Source: Telmatospirillum sp. (GTDB taxonomy: Bacteria > Pseudomonadota > Alphaproteobacteria > Rhodospirillales > Magnetospirillaceae). Taken from it: a DNA stretch of 64,000 bases. The stretch covers positions 61,105 to 125,104 of the forward strand of contig JARLJB010000058.1 of NCBI GenBank assembly GCA_031291415.1. The letters run 5' to 3'. Below, piece by piece: positions 39,095-48,677 of the stretch. The notes under the pieces were generated by a model. The model searched no databases and had not been told where the DNA came from. It saw nothing but the letters and a program-made list of their open reading frames with translations. Each line of letters opens with the position of its first letter. Position 1 is the first letter of the stretch. A program made the position numbers and the translations under genes.

Positions 39095-42000
39095 CTACAC
39101 CGAGAAATACTTGGCCTGCGGGTGCAGCAAGACGATGGCCGACGTGCTCTGCTCGGGTTCCAGTTGCCATTCCTCGCTCAAGGTCACGCCGATGCGTTCC
39201 GCCCCCAGCAGCGCCAGGAGTTGCGCCTGATCCTCGACATTCGGGCAGGCCGGATAGCCGAAGGAATAGCGCGAGCCGCGATAGCCTTGCCGCAGCATCT
39301 TTTCGATATCGCGATCGTCCTCGGCGGCGAAACCCAATTCGCTTCTGATCCGGGTATGCACATATTCGGCCATGGCTTCGGCCATCTCGACCGACAGACC
39401 ATGCAGATGCAGATAGTCCTTGTAGCGATTCTCGGCAAACCATTGCCGTGCAACGTCGCTCGCCTGACTGCCCATAGTGACGACCTGCATGCCGATCACA
39501 TCGCGCTGGCCATCCGAAACGTCGCGCACGAAGTCGGCGATGCAAAGCCCGCCGTCCGTCGATTGGCGGGGGAATCCGAAACGCGCCAGCGGGGTCGTCC
39601 CATCGACATCGAACAACACGATGGCGTCGCCGTCGGCGGCACACTTCCAATAACCGTAAGCCGCTTTCGGCTTGAGAATTCCCTCGGCCTGGCACCGCTT
39701 CAACAAACCGACGGCCAACGGTTTCAGCTCCTTGGCCGCCCAGGATCGCCACTCCTCCAGGCTGCGGCCGGCCTTCTTGTAGCCCCATTGAAACTGATAG
39801 AGCATGGTGTCGTTCAGATAAGTCACCAGGGTCTGCAGCGGCACCGAATCGATGATCTTCGGTCCCCAGAATGGCGGTTGCGGCACGTCGGCCTGGCGGG
39901 CCAGTTCGGCCCGACGCAGACGGATTTCCTCGTAGTCGACAGGCCGGGCCGGCGACGCCGCGCGTCCCAGAGTGCGCCGTTCATTGACGGGACGATGCAG
40001 GCGACGGGCGCGGATCTCGGTCAGATGGTCATCGAAACTTTTCCCCACCACCTTGGACATCAGATCGAGGCCGTCGAAGGCATCGCGCGCATAGGCAACC
40101 CGTCCGGCGCCGTAGGACGCCGTGCAGTCGCCTTCGACATAGGACCGGGTCAGCGCCGCACCGCCCAGAATGACCGGCAGATCGAGCCCCTGGCGGGTCA
40201 TTTCCTCAAGATTTTCGCGCATGACCACCGTGCTCTTGACCAGCAGGCCGGACATGCCGATGGCGTCGGCCCGATGTTCGCGGGCTGCGGTGATGATACT
40301 GGCGATCGGCTGCTTGATACCAAGGTTGACGACGCGGTAGCCGTTGTTGGTCAAAATGATATCGACGAGATTCTTGCCGATATCATGGACGTCGCCCTTC
40401 ACCGTCGCCAGAACGATGACGCCTTTGTGCTGACCGTCGGCCTTCGTCATCAGCGGTTCGAGATAGCCGACGGCGGCCTTCATCGTTTCGGCCGACTGCA
40501 AGACGAAGGGGAGCTGCATCTGCCCCGAGCCGAACAGTTCGCCCACCACTTTCATGCCGTCGAGCAGCAGTTGATTGATGATATCGAGCGGAGCCCACGT
40601 TTTGAGCGCCTCGTCGAGGTCGGCTTCCAGCCCGGTACGATCGCCGTCGACGATCCGATGTTTAAGACGCTCTTCCACGGTTTCGGCACGCGGCCGGGCC
40701 ACCGCGACCACGCCGTCGCGTCCCTCGAACAGCGCGATAAAGGCCTGCAACGGGTCGTAGCCCGGCGACCGGCGGTCATAGATCAGGTCCTCGGCAATCC
40801 GCACGTCGTCCGGATTGAGTTTATGCAGCGGCAAGATCTTACTGACATGGACGATGGCACCGGTCATGCCCCGCTTGCAGGCGTGATCGAGAAACACCGA
40901 ATTCAGTACGTGGCGCGCCGCCGGCTTGAGGCCGAACGACACGTTGGACAGTCCGAGGATGATCTGGCACTCGGGCAGCTCCCTGGCGATCCGCTCAATC
41001 GCATCCAGAGTATGCAACGCCAGCTTGCGGTCGTCCTCGTTGCCTGTGCAGACGGTGAAGGTCAGCGGGTCGAACAACAGATCCGCTGGCGCCAGTCCGT
41101 ACCGATTGACGGAAAAATCATAAAGCCGGTGCGCCAGCGCCACCTTGGCGTCGACATCCTTGGCCATGCCCTCCTCGTCGATGGTCAGCGCGATCACCGC
41201 GGCACCATATTTCTTGGCCAATTCCAGACGCCGGGCGGCCGGCTCCTCGCCATTCTCGAAATTGATCGAATTGATGATGGCCTTGCCGCCGTAGAGCTTG
41301 AGCGCCGCCTCGATGACCGGCAATTCCGTCGAATCGATCACTAAGGGTGCATTGACGGCGCCGCGCATGCGGCCGAGCAATTCGGTCATGTCGCGCACTT
41401 CGTCGCGCCCGACGAAGGCCGTGCAGACGTCGAGCGTGTGGCTGCCTTCGCGAACCTGGTCACGCCCCATGGCGATGGCACCGTCCCAGTCCTCGCGCTC
41501 CTGGCATTCACGAAACTTCTTCGAGCCGTTGGCGTTGCAGCGCTCGCCGATCGACAGGAAGGCATTTTCCTGGCGCAACGGCACCTGGCTGTAGAGCGAC
41601 GCCACCGCCGGCACCCAATGAACCTGGCGCTTGACCGGCGCCGGCCGCAGCCGGCCGCTCGACCGTTTCCGCAGCATGGCGTCGATGGCGGCCGTGTGGG
41701 CCGGCGTCGTACCACAACAGCCGCCCAGCAGATTGACCTTGTCATCGTTCAGAAAACGTTCATGCCACAGTGCCAGATCGGCTGGCTGCAACGGGTAAGC
41801 GGTCTGTCCGTCGACCAGCTCGGGCAAACCGGCATTGGGCTGCACCGAAATCAATCCCGGCCAGTTTCCCGCGAGCCAACGCACATGCTCACTCATTTCC
41901 TGCGGTCCGGTGGCGCAATTCAGCCCCATCAACGGAACATCGAGGGAGTGGATCACCGTCGCGGCGGCCGCGATGTCCGTCCCGACCAGCAATGTACCGG

Positions 42001-42583
42001 TGGTCTCGACGGTGATCTGGACGAAGATCGGGGTGTCCACGCCGGCCTTGGCCCGGGCCATCTTCACAGCGTTGACGGCGGCCTTGATCTGCAATGGATC
42101 CTGGCAGGTTTCGATCAGGACGGCGTCGACACCGCCGGCGATCAGCCCCTCGGCCTGCACCAGGAGAGCTTGTTCGAGACGGTCGTAGTCGACATGGCCC
42201 AGCGTCGGCAGCTTGGTGCCCGGACCGATCGACCCGAGGACGAAACGCGTCCGCCCGTCTCCGGCGAATTGCTCCGCCGCCTCGCGAGCGATTTCACCGG
42301 CCCGGCGATTGATCTCAAAGGCCAGGTCGGCAATGCCGAACTCGGCCAGCGTCAACGGGCTACCGCCGAAACTGTTGGTTTCCACCATGTCGGCGCCGGC
42401 GGCGAAATAGCGCGCATGAATTTCGCGCACCAGGTCCGGGCGCGACAGCACCAGAATGTCGGTGCAGTTCTCATGTCCCTGGTAATCGGCCTCGACACTA
42501 AGCGCCATCCCCTGCACCTGCGAGCCCATGCCGCCGTCGCACAACAGAACCGTCTCATGCAGGTGGTCGAGAATATTTGTCAT
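39095..42583 (-). CDS. metH: Cobalamin-dependent methionine synthase MetH
   Basis: MetH transfers a methyl group from methyltetrahydrofolate to homocysteine through cobalamin. The 1162-residue chain has all four modules. The homocysteine domain has zinc cysteines C223 (NCATGP) and C289/C290 (GGCCGTTPAH). The folate domain includes SIGERCNANGSKKF, the B12 cap and binding domain has the cobalt-ligand histidine H733 in DVHDIGKN, and the C-terminal SAM-dependent reactivation domain includes RYSFGYPACPN. So it is the full-length, self-reactivating form. The ATG directly follows the metF stop (TGA-ATG), indicating tight coupling. Confidence 0.96.
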   Translation of the reverse strand: MTNILDHLHETVLLCDGGMGSQVQGMALSVEADYQGHENCTDILVLSRPDLVREIHARYFAAGADMVETNSFGGSPLTLAEFGIADLAFEINRRAGEIAREAAEQFAGDGRTRFVLGSIGPGTKLPTLGHVDYDRLEQALLVQAEGLIAGGVDAVLIETCQDPLQIKAAVNAVKMARAKAGVDTPIFVQITVETTGTLLVGTDIAAAATVIHSLDVPLMGLNCATGPQEMSEHVRWLAGNWPGLISVQPNAGLPELVDGQTAYPLQPADLALWHERFLNDDKVNLLGGCCGTTPAHTAAIDAMLRKRSSGRLRPAPVKRQVHWVPAVASLYSQVPLRQENAFLSIGERCNANGSKKFRECQEREDWDGAIAMGRDQVREGSHTLDVCTAFVGRDEVRDMTELLGRMRGAVNAPLVIDSTELPVIEAALKLYGGKAIINSINFENGEEPAARRLELAKKYGAAVIALTIDEEGMAKDVDAKVALAHRLYDFSVNRYGLAPADLLFDPLTFTVCTGNEDDRKLALHTLDAIERIARELPECQIILGLSNVSFGLKPAARHVLNSVFLDHACKRGMTGAIVHVSKILPLHKLNPDDVRIAEDLIYDRRSPGYDPLQAFIALFEGRDGVVAVARPRAETVEERLKHRIVDGDRTGLEADLDEALKTWAPLDIINQLLLDGMKVVGELFGSGQMQLPFVLQSAETMKAAVGYLEPLMTKADGQHKGVIVLATVKGDVHDIGKNLVDIILTNNGYRVVNLGIKQPIASIITAAREHRADAIGMSGLLVKSTVVMRENLEEMTRQGLDLPVILGGAALTRSYVEGDCTASYGAGRVAYARDAFDGLDLMSKVVGKSFDDHLTEIRARRLHRPVNERRTLGRAASPARPVDYEEIRLRRAELARQADVPQPPFWGPKIIDSVPLQTLVTYLNDTMLYQFQWGYKKAGRSLEEWRSWAAKELKPLAVGLLKRCQAEGILKPKAAYGYWKCAADGDAIVLFDVDGTTPLARFGFPRQSTDGGLCIADFVRDVSDGQRDVIGMQVVTMGSQASDVARQWFAENRYKDYLHLHGLSVEMAEAMAEYVHTRIRSELGFAAEDDRDIEKMLRQGYRGSRYSFGYPACPNVEDQAQLLALLGAERIGVTLSEEWQLEPEQSTSAIVLLHPQAKYFSV

Positions 42584-43525
42584 TCAGCAGGTCTCCGCCT
42601 TTTTCGGCCGCACGCCGAGAATGTGGCATATGGCATAGGTCAAATCGGCACGATTCAACGTGTAAAAATGCAGGTCGCCAATCCCGCCGGCGACCAAAGC
42701 GCGGCATTGCTCCGCCGCAACCGTCGCAGCGACCAGCCGCCGGGTATCGGGATCGTCGTCCAGCCCGTCGAACACATCCGCCATCCAGGACGGCAGACTG
42801 GCCCCGCAGGTTTCGGAAAACTTGCGGGCTTGCGAAAAATTGATGACCGGCATGATGCCCGGCACGATCGGAACAGTGATACCGGCCGCCGCCGCCCGTT
42901 CGCGAAAGCGAAAAAACACCTCGATGTCGAAGAAGACCTGGGTGATGGCGCGCGTCGCCCCGGCGTCGATCTTGCGTTTCAGATTGTCGAGGTCGGCCTC
43001 GGGGCTGACCGCCTGCGGATGGGTCTCGGGATAAGCCGCTACGCTGATTTCGAAATCGGCGAGCCGCTTCAGTCCCTGCACCAGATCGACCGCATAGGCA
43101 TAACCGCCGGGATGCGGCTGGTAGACGCCGTCGGGCGAATCGCCGCGCAGGGCGACGATGTGACGGATGCCGGCCTCCCAGTAGCGTTCGGCGACGGCGT
43201 CGACCTCGGCCCGCGTCGCGCCGACGCAGGTCAGATGGGCGGCCGGCTTGAGCGGCGTCTCGTGGGCGATGCGGGTCACAGTCTCATGAGTGCGCTCGCG
43301 CGTCGAACCGCCGGCCCCATAAGTCACGGAAACGAAGCTGGGTGCGAGCGGCGCCAACCGGGTGATGCAGTCCCACAGGGCCTCCTGCATTTTTTCGGTC
43401 TTCGGCGGAAAAAACTCGAAAGACACCGCAACGGCGGGCGGCGGGGACGCCACCGGCAATTGAAGGTCGGACCTTGCCGCCGACGAGGCGGACGGGATTT
43501 TGGATGGGGGGGCAGGCAAGCTCAC
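42584..43525 (-). CDS. metF: Methylenetetrahydrofolate reductase MetF
   Basis: MetF is the FAD enzyme that reduces methylene-THF to methyl-THF, the methyl donor for MetH. The 313-residue barrel shows SFEFFPPKTEKM near 35, SVTYGAGGSTRERT near 67, HLTCVGATRAEVD near 97, ALRGDSP near 123 and GIMPVINFSQ near 225. The GTG start overlaps the stop of the upstream regulator (GTGA), with an AGGTGA site before it. About 30 residues at the N-terminus, rich in Ser, Ala and Pro, precede the conserved part. Order regulator-metF-metH implies one methionine-cycle operon. Confidence 0.95.
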   Translation of the reverse strand: MSLPAPPSKIPSASSAARSDLQLPVASPPPAVAVSFEFFPPKTEKMQEALWDCITRLAPLAPSFVSVTYGAGGSTRERTHETVTRIAHETPLKPAAHLTCVGATRAEVDAVAERYWEAGIRHIVALRGDSPDGVYQPHPGGYAYAVDLVQGLKRLADFEISVAAYPETHPQAVSPEADLDNLKRKIDAGATRAITQVFFDIEVFFRFRERAAAAGITVPIVPGIMPVINFSQARKFSETCGASLPSWMADVFDGLDDDPDTRRLVAATVAAEQCRALVAGGIGDLHFYTLNRADLTYAICHILGVRPKKAETC

Positions 43526-44511
43526 GCATCACCTCTTTCGACGGAAAAGACTATGGACTTGGCAGGAACGGCCAGTTCGCCAGCGGCGGCTCGGTGGGCG
43601 AGCCAGAGTGTGACGGTCAATGGCCGTCCCGGCAAGTGGCGGACGGGATCGTCGATCAACCCTGCCTGACGGCACCAGTCGATGACCTCCTGGTCGGCGA
43701 AGCCGAGACGGCGATGGTTGTGCTCCTGGCGCAGACTTTCGAGATCGTGCGGGGCAAAATCGACGACCACGAGCCGGCCACCAGGCCGCAGAACGCGTGC
43801 CGCTTCGACGACCGCCGCGGCGGGATCTTCGGAAAAATGCAGGACCTGATGGATCGTCACCAGGTCGAAGGAGGCGTCATTGAACGGCAACCGGTACATG
43901 TCGCCCAGGCGGACCAGACAATTGCGCAGATCGGCCGCCTCGATACGGCTGCGCGCCACCGCCAGCATTTCGCGGGAGGCATCGATCCCTTCGGCAACGG
44001 TCGCCCGTGACGCCAGCAATTCAAGGATCCGCCCGGTTCCCGTTCCGATATCGAGCAGTGCCTCGACCCGCTGATCGCCGAGCGCCGCCTCCATCGCCGC
44101 CTCGACCTCGGCCTCATCGATATGGAGCGAGCGCAGCTCAGCCCACCGCGACGCATTGTTGCGAAAATACACGGCGGCGGCGGCGGCATGACTGCGTTTG
44201 ATGGTCGCCAGCCGGGCGTTGTCGCGGCAAAGGATGGGATCTTTCGGCGAGACGAGATCGAGCGCCTGGCGAACCAGCTGGGAGGCGGTGGCCCGAGCCG
44301 CGAGCCGGTAGAAAACCCACGCTCCCTCGCGGTAGCGCTCCAGCAGGCCGGCGTCGCACAGAAGCTTCAGATGGCGCGACACGCCCGGCTGGCTCTGCCC
44401 AACGATTTCGACCATCTCGCTGACGGTCAGATCGCCCTGAGCGCACAAGGCCAGCAGGCGGAAACGAGACGGCTCCGCCGCGGCGCGCATCGCCGCCAGC
44501 ACCACATCCAT
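43522..44511 (-). CDS. ArsR-family regulator fused to a SAM-dependent methyltransferase domain
   Basis: This 329-residue protein probably represses the metF-metH operon. Residues 1-90 form an ArsR winged helix (AAAEPSRFRLLALCAQGDLTV, recognition helix SQPGVSRHLKLL). From about 100 onward there is a class I methyltransferase fold with LLDIGTGTGRILELL and the motif LRPGGRLVVVDF. I chose the ATG at 44511 because GAAGG precedes it by seven bases and the operator lies further upstream; the frame opens at 44607. ArsR regulators of this context in Proteobacteria (SahR type) sense S-adenosylhomocysteine. Here the methyltransferase fold would be the natural ligand pocket, but that is inference. Confidence 0.85.
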   Translation of the reverse strand: MDVVLAAMRAAAEPSRFRLLALCAQGDLTVSEMVEIVGQSQPGVSRHLKLLCDAGLLERYREGAWVFYRLAARATASQLVRQALDLVSPKDPILCRDNARLATIKRSHAAAAAVYFRNNASRWAELRSLHIDEAEVEAAMEAALGDQRVEALLDIGTGTGRILELLASRATVAEGIDASREMLAVARSRIEAADLRNCLVRLGDMYRLPFNDASFDLVTIHQVLHFSEDPAAAVVEAARVLRPGGRLVVVDFAPHDLESLRQEHNHRRLGFADQEVIDWCRQAGLIDDPVRHLPGRPLTVTLWLAHRAAAGELAVPAKSIVFSVERGDA

Positions 44512-44541
44512 TCCAGGGCCTTCATCCTCATTCATATGAGC

Positions 44542-44561
44542 ATATAAACATATATTTATAT
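44542..44561. promoter_or_regulatory. Palindromic operator candidate of the metF-metH operon
   Basis: ATATAAA (44542-44548) and TTTATAT (44555-44561) are exact inverted copies around a six-base centre, in a very AT-rich patch of otherwise GC-rich DNA. It lies about 30 bases upstream of the regulator start, where a -10 box would be expected, so binding would block its own promoter. Confidence 0.65.
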
Positions 44562-44747
44562 AATTTCGAAGAATAATTTGGTCGATTGTCGGCCGGTCCG
44601 ATGACAAGTTGCCAAGCCAGCCCTACCTTTATCCCACGGACGCCCCTGGTCTTTTCGATAAGGCTGTGTTACGGAGAACGAACTGGCGTCTCTCTGAGAG
44701 TCAGAAACCGGTTCATTTACCGAGTCAAATCCGCGGAAAAAAAATCC

Positions 44748-45545
44748 ATGCCGTCGAATCCATTAGGAAAGATCGCGCTGCGTTTGGGAATGGCAGCGGT
44801 TGCCGCCCTGCTCACCGGGTGCGCGACGCCGCCCCCCGATGACGACCCGGAAGCCAAGGCCGAATTCGAACAGATCAACGATCCGCTGGAACCAGCCAAT
44901 CGGGCGATCTTCTCGGCCAATCAGGAAGTGGACACCTATCTCCTGCGCCCGCTGGCGTTGGGCTATCGTTATGTCGTGCCGTCCTTTGGACGGGATCGCA
45001 TTTCGGACTTTCTCGACAATTTGAAGTCGCCGATCTATCTGGCCAACGATCTCCTGCAAGCCAACTTCACCCTGGCCGGCACCACCGTCGGACGTTTCGC
45101 CCTGAACAGCAGTTTCGGCGTGTTCGGTCTGATGGACGTCGCCGAACCCATGGGCCTTCCCTCGCATCAAAGCGATTTCGGCCAGACGATGGGCGTCTGG
45201 GGCATCGGCGAAGGCCCCTACATCGTGCTTCCGCTCTTTGGCCCATCCAATCCGCGCGACACCGTCGGCATGCTGGCCGAGAGCCAGGCCGACCCGCTCG
45301 ATTACTATCTGCAGACGGGCGGCCGGCATTGGATGTATTGGACGCGGATGGGACTCGGGGCCGTATCGACCCGCGAAGCCTATCTCGACGTCCTTGACGA
45401 TATGCAGCGCACCTCTCTCGACTACTATTCGGCAATGCGGAGCCTTTACCGCCAGCGTCGCGCCGCCCAAATCAATGGAGCGAAGGATCCCGACAAATAC
45501 ACTCCGCCGCCTGCCGGCATGAGTTCGGTCCCAGCGAACAAGTAA
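44748..45545 (+). CDS. mlaA: Outer-membrane lipoprotein MlaA (VacJ)
   Basis: MlaA removes mislocalised phospholipids from the outer leaflet of the outer membrane. The ATG at 44748 gives 265 residues with a lipoprotein signal and lipobox LTGC (C25); the upstream open frame has no homology. The MlaA core starts at INDPLEPANRAIFSANQEVD and includes SPIYLANDLLQ and the segment FGQTMGVWGIGEGPYIVLP, all hallmark sequences. A Pro-rich tail follows. The periplasmic partner gene mlaC lies 29 nt downstream. Confidence 0.94.
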   Translation: MPSNPLGKIALRLGMAAVAALLTGCATPPPDDDPEAKAEFEQINDPLEPANRAIFSANQEVDTYLLRPLALGYRYVVPSFGRDRISDFLDNLKSPIYLANDLLQANFTLAGTTVGRFALNSSFGVFGLMDVAEPMGLPSHQSDFGQTMGVWGIGEGPYIVLPLFGPSNPRDTVGMLAESQADPLDYYLQTGGRHWMYWTRMGLGAVSTREAYLDVLDDMQRTSLDYYSAMRSLYRQRRAAQINGAKDPDKYTPPPAGMSSVPANK

Positions 45546-45574
45546 GCCGAAACTTCAAAGGTGATCGTGATCCC

Positions 45575-46204
45575 ATGATGTTCCGTCGTACCTTTCTCAA
45601 AACGGTTCTCGTTCTCGCCTTGGCCGTTGGCGCCTTCCCCGGCCTCGGGCATGCCCAGACCGGGGACGCCGCCCAGAAGTTCATCACCAGCCTGGCCCAG
45701 AAGGCGATCACCACGGTCGCCGACCGGCAGCTTTCCCAAAGCGACCGCGACGATCGCTTCCGTAAACTTTTTGTCTCCGCCTTCGACATCCCGGAGATCG
45801 GCCGCTTTGTGTTGTCGCGCTCGTGGCGCACGGCGACCCCGGAGCAGCAGCAGGAATTCCTCGGCCTATTCGAGGAAATCACCGTCCTGACCTGGTCCAA
45901 GCGTTTCCAGGACTACAATGGCGAGAGCCTGGAAACCGTCAGCGCGACAAAGGATGGCGACCGCAATTGGTTCGTTGATTCCCATATTCTGCGCGCCCAA
46001 GGGACGCAAATCCCGGTGCAGTGGCGACTGAAGGAAGCCGATGACGGGTCCTTCCACGTCATCGACATCGTGGTCGAAGGGGTCAGCATGGCCATCACGC
46101 ACCGTTCCGACTATGCCGCGGCCTTGCAGGCCAACGGCGGCCGGGTCGACGGCTTGCTGACGATCATGCGTACCAAACTCGACCAGTTGAAAGCCGCCGG
46201 CTGA
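45575..46204 (+). CDS. mlaC: Periplasmic phospholipid-binding protein MlaC
   Basis: MlaC shuttles phospholipids between MlaA at the outer membrane and the MlaFEDB transporter at the inner membrane. The 209-residue product has a signal peptide (FLKTVLVLALAVGAF, cleavage near GLGHA). A typical MlaC body follows, with RDDRFRKLFVSAFDIPEIGRF-like start, LSRSWRTATPEQQQEF, and a C-terminal segment VEGVSMAITHRSDYAA. The inner-membrane subunits are not in this window. A hairpin follows the stop directly. Confidence 0.92.
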   Translation: MMFRRTFLKTVLVLALAVGAFPGLGHAQTGDAAQKFITSLAQKAITTVADRQLSQSDRDDRFRKLFVSAFDIPEIGRFVLSRSWRTATPEQQQEFLGLFEEITVLTWSKRFQDYNGESLETVSATKDGDRNWFVDSHILRAQGTQIPVQWRLKEADDGSFHVIDIVVEGVSMAITHRSDYAAALQANGGRVDGLLTIMRTKLDQLKAAG

Positions 46205-46206
46205 TA

Positions 46207-46239
46207 ACTGGGCCGCTCGTTCAGTGCGAGCGGCCCAGT
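46207..46239. terminator. Shared hairpin terminator between mlaC and the GGDEF-EAL gene
   Basis: A perfect 13-bp stem (ACTGGGCCGCTCG, 46207-46219; partner 46227-46239) has a seven-base loop that contains the stop codon of the converging - strand gene. There is only a weak T tract (TCTCTT) on the + side. Placement between two convergent genes fits a bidirectional terminator. Confidence 0.7.
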
Positions 46240-48662
46240 CTCTTACCGCGGTCCACCATCTCCTCGATCGCCAGGGCGGGCATCGGCATCCCGTGCAGCC
46301 TCCCCTGGACGTCATCGCAGCCGTGCGAACGCAGGAAACCCTCCTGCCGCACGGTTTCAACCCCTTCGGCGATAACCGCAAGACCAAGCCGATGCGCCAT
46401 CGCGATGATCGCTTCGGTGATCGCCGCGTTGTCCCGGTCGTCCGGGATATCCTGAACAAAGCTCCGGTCGATCTTCAGGCGCTGAATCGGTAAATGTTTC
46501 AGCGAGCTGAGGCAGGAATAGCCGGTACCGAAATCATCGATAGCCAAGGTCACTCCCATCTCCTTCAGGGCTCGTAGTGTAAGGATGCAGCCGCCCTCGT
46601 CCTGCAACAGGCTTTCGGTGATTTCGATTTCCAGTTGGTCGGGGGAAACGCCGGTTTCCCGCAGAGCATCGGCCACGGCGGCAACCAGGTTGCCGTGGCG
46701 TATCTGCTGGGGCGAAACATTGATGGCCAGGCGCGGCGGCATCAGACCGAGACTGGTCCAACGGCTTATCTGGCGGCAAGCCTCGCGAACCACCCATTCG
46801 CCGATATCGACGATGAGCCCGCTCTTTTCGGCGATCGGAATGATGTGATCGGCGCCCAGCAATCCCTTCTGCGGGTGCTGCCAGCGGATGAGAGCCTCGA
46901 GCCCCGTCAGCGCGCCATCCGACAGGGCCAATTGCGGCTGGAAGAACAGTCTGAGTTCTCCCTGCTCCGAGCCGCGGCGAAGATCCTGCTTGAGGCGCAT
47001 GTAGTCGACCGCGTTCGACGTCATTTCATTGGTGTAAAAGGCGTAGCGGCTGCGCCCCAGGTCTTTCGCCGCATACATGGCTGTATCGGCTGCGCGAATC
47101 AGCGTCTCGCGCGACGTGCCGTCCTCGGGAAACAGACTGATTCCGACACTGGCGGAAATGCAAAGATCGTTGCCGGACACCGCGATGGGGGTGGCCACCA
47201 GCGCGACGACCTTACGGGCTATATCGGCGATGTCTTCGACATGCTCGACGTTTTCAACGATCACCATGAATTCGTCGCCACCCAGCCGGGCGACGGTATC
47301 CTCGGCTCGCACGGCCCGGCGCATCCGCTGCGCCACTTGCTTCAACAGATCATCGCCGACCGAATGCCCCAGCGTGTCATTAATGTTCTTGAAGTGATCG
47401 AGATCGATGAACAGCAATCCAATGTGCTGTCGTCCGCGTTCGCAGCGATCCATCGCATGCTCAAGCCGGTCCATGGCCAGCAAACGGTTCGGCAGATCGG
47501 TCAGCGGGTCGTAGTGCGCCAGGTATTTGAGATCGGTTTCCGCTTGGCGGATGGCTGAGACGTCGCTGCAAATGGCGATGTAATGGGTCAGTTTTCCTGC
47601 CGTGTCCATTACGGCCGCCACCTTGACCTGAAGCGGGAAGACGTCACCGTTCTTTCGCACCGCCCGCACTTCGCCCTGCCAAAAACCGGCATGCAGCAAG
47701 GTTGCTTCGATGACGTTGCGGCGGATATCGGTCTCATTGGTTCGCCCTGACAGAAGATAGAGCTCGCGGCCGGCCAACTCCTCCTCGCCATAGCCACTCA
47801 TGATGGAAAACCCTTGGTTCACCGTAATAATCTTCAGATTCGCGTCAAAGATGACGATGCCATCCTGCATCGCCTCGAACACCGTCGCCGCCTGCCGAAG
47901 CCGGACTTCCACGGCTCGACGGTCGGTGACATCCTGAACGACGCCGATGACCCGCCGCGCCTCCCCCACCTTGAAGACCCGCCCCTGTACCTTGAGCCAG
48001 CGCGTCTTGGCGCCGTCTTGCCCACTGCGGAATTCAGCCTGACAAAGTCCACGATCCTGCATCACGCAGTCGAACATCCCGATGACCGAAGATCGGTCAT
48101 CGGGATGGACCAGGGCCAGGAAATCGTCCCAGCTACGGGAGAACACCTCTTCGGGAAAGCCCAAGATCCGTTCGGCCTGTCCCGCCGGCAACAGACACCC
48201 GGTCTCGGGATCGAGCTCCCACGACCCCATTTCGGCGGCGTCGAGGGCAAGCCGGAGACGCTCCTCACTTTCCCAAAGAGCGGTCTCGACGGCCCGCCGT
48301 TCCAGGCTCATCTGAATGGTCGCATGCAATTCGCGCTCGGAAAACGGCTTCAGCAGATAGCCAAATGGCTGACTGGCCCGCGCCCGCTGCAGGGTCGCCT
48401 CCTCGGAATGCGCCGACAGAAAGATCACCGGAATCCGAAACCCGGCGCGGATTTCCTGAGCCGTATCGATTCCATCGACCTTGCCTTCAATATGGATGTC
48501 CATCAGGACGATATCGGGATGGTGTGCAGCCACCTGCAGCAATGCCTGCTCGCCGCTATGGGCAACCGCCACGACATCGTAGGCGAGCCGCGTCAATTGT
48601 TGCCGCAGGTGGAGGGCGACGATCCGTTCGTCCTCGACCACCAGAACCTTGGCTATCGGCAT
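46221..48662 (-). CDS. Response regulator REC-PAS-PAS-GGDEF-EAL (c-di-GMP turnover)
   Basis: This 813-residue cytoplasmic protein joins phosphorylation input to cyclic di-GMP turnover. The order is receiver (1-120; phosphoacceptor D in IVLMDIHIEG), PAS (about 135-255), PAS (about 260-380), GGDEF (about 385-540) and EAL (about 560-805). The cyclase loop LGGDEF and the upstream I-site RAED are intact. The phosphodiesterase motifs LEALIRW, NVSPQQ, EITES, IDDFGTGYS, KIDRSFV and AEGVET are all present, so both activities look possible. A GAGGAG site precedes the ATG, and the kinase gene ends 15 nt upstream. Confidence 0.92.
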   Translation of the reverse strand: MPIAKVLVVEDERIVALHLRQQLTRLAYDVVAVAHSGEQALLQVAAHHPDIVLMDIHIEGKVDGIDTAQEIRAGFRIPVIFLSAHSEEATLQRARASQPFGYLLKPFSERELHATIQMSLERRAVETALWESEERLRLALDAAEMGSWELDPETGCLLPAGQAERILGFPEEVFSRSWDDFLALVHPDDRSSVIGMFDCVMQDRGLCQAEFRSGQDGAKTRWLKVQGRVFKVGEARRVIGVVQDVTDRRAVEVRLRQAATVFEAMQDGIVIFDANLKIITVNQGFSIMSGYGEEELAGRELYLLSGRTNETDIRRNVIEATLLHAGFWQGEVRAVRKNGDVFPLQVKVAAVMDTAGKLTHYIAICSDVSAIRQAETDLKYLAHYDPLTDLPNRLLAMDRLEHAMDRCERGRQHIGLLFIDLDHFKNINDTLGHSVGDDLLKQVAQRMRRAVRAEDTVARLGGDEFMVIVENVEHVEDIADIARKVVALVATPIAVSGNDLCISASVGISLFPEDGTSRETLIRAADTAMYAAKDLGRSRYAFYTNEMTSNAVDYMRLKQDLRRGSEQGELRLFFQPQLALSDGALTGLEALIRWQHPQKGLLGADHIIPIAEKSGLIVDIGEWVVREACRQISRWTSLGLMPPRLAINVSPQQIRHGNLVAAVADALRETGVSPDQLEIEITESLLQDEGGCILTLRALKEMGVTLAIDDFGTGYSCLSSLKHLPIQRLKIDRSFVQDIPDDRDNAAITEAIIAMAHRLGLAVIAEGVETVRQEGFLRSHGCDDVQGRLHGMPMPALAIEEMVDRGKRLGRSH

Positions 48663-48677
48663 CGTGGCTGCTCCTCA

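Noticed and set aside
39068..41344. Long + strand open frames opposite metH, including 39068-41344 and 41438-43669
   Set aside because: They mirror metH and metF codons in high-GC DNA and contain no recognisable motif. The - strand genes are complete and conserved.
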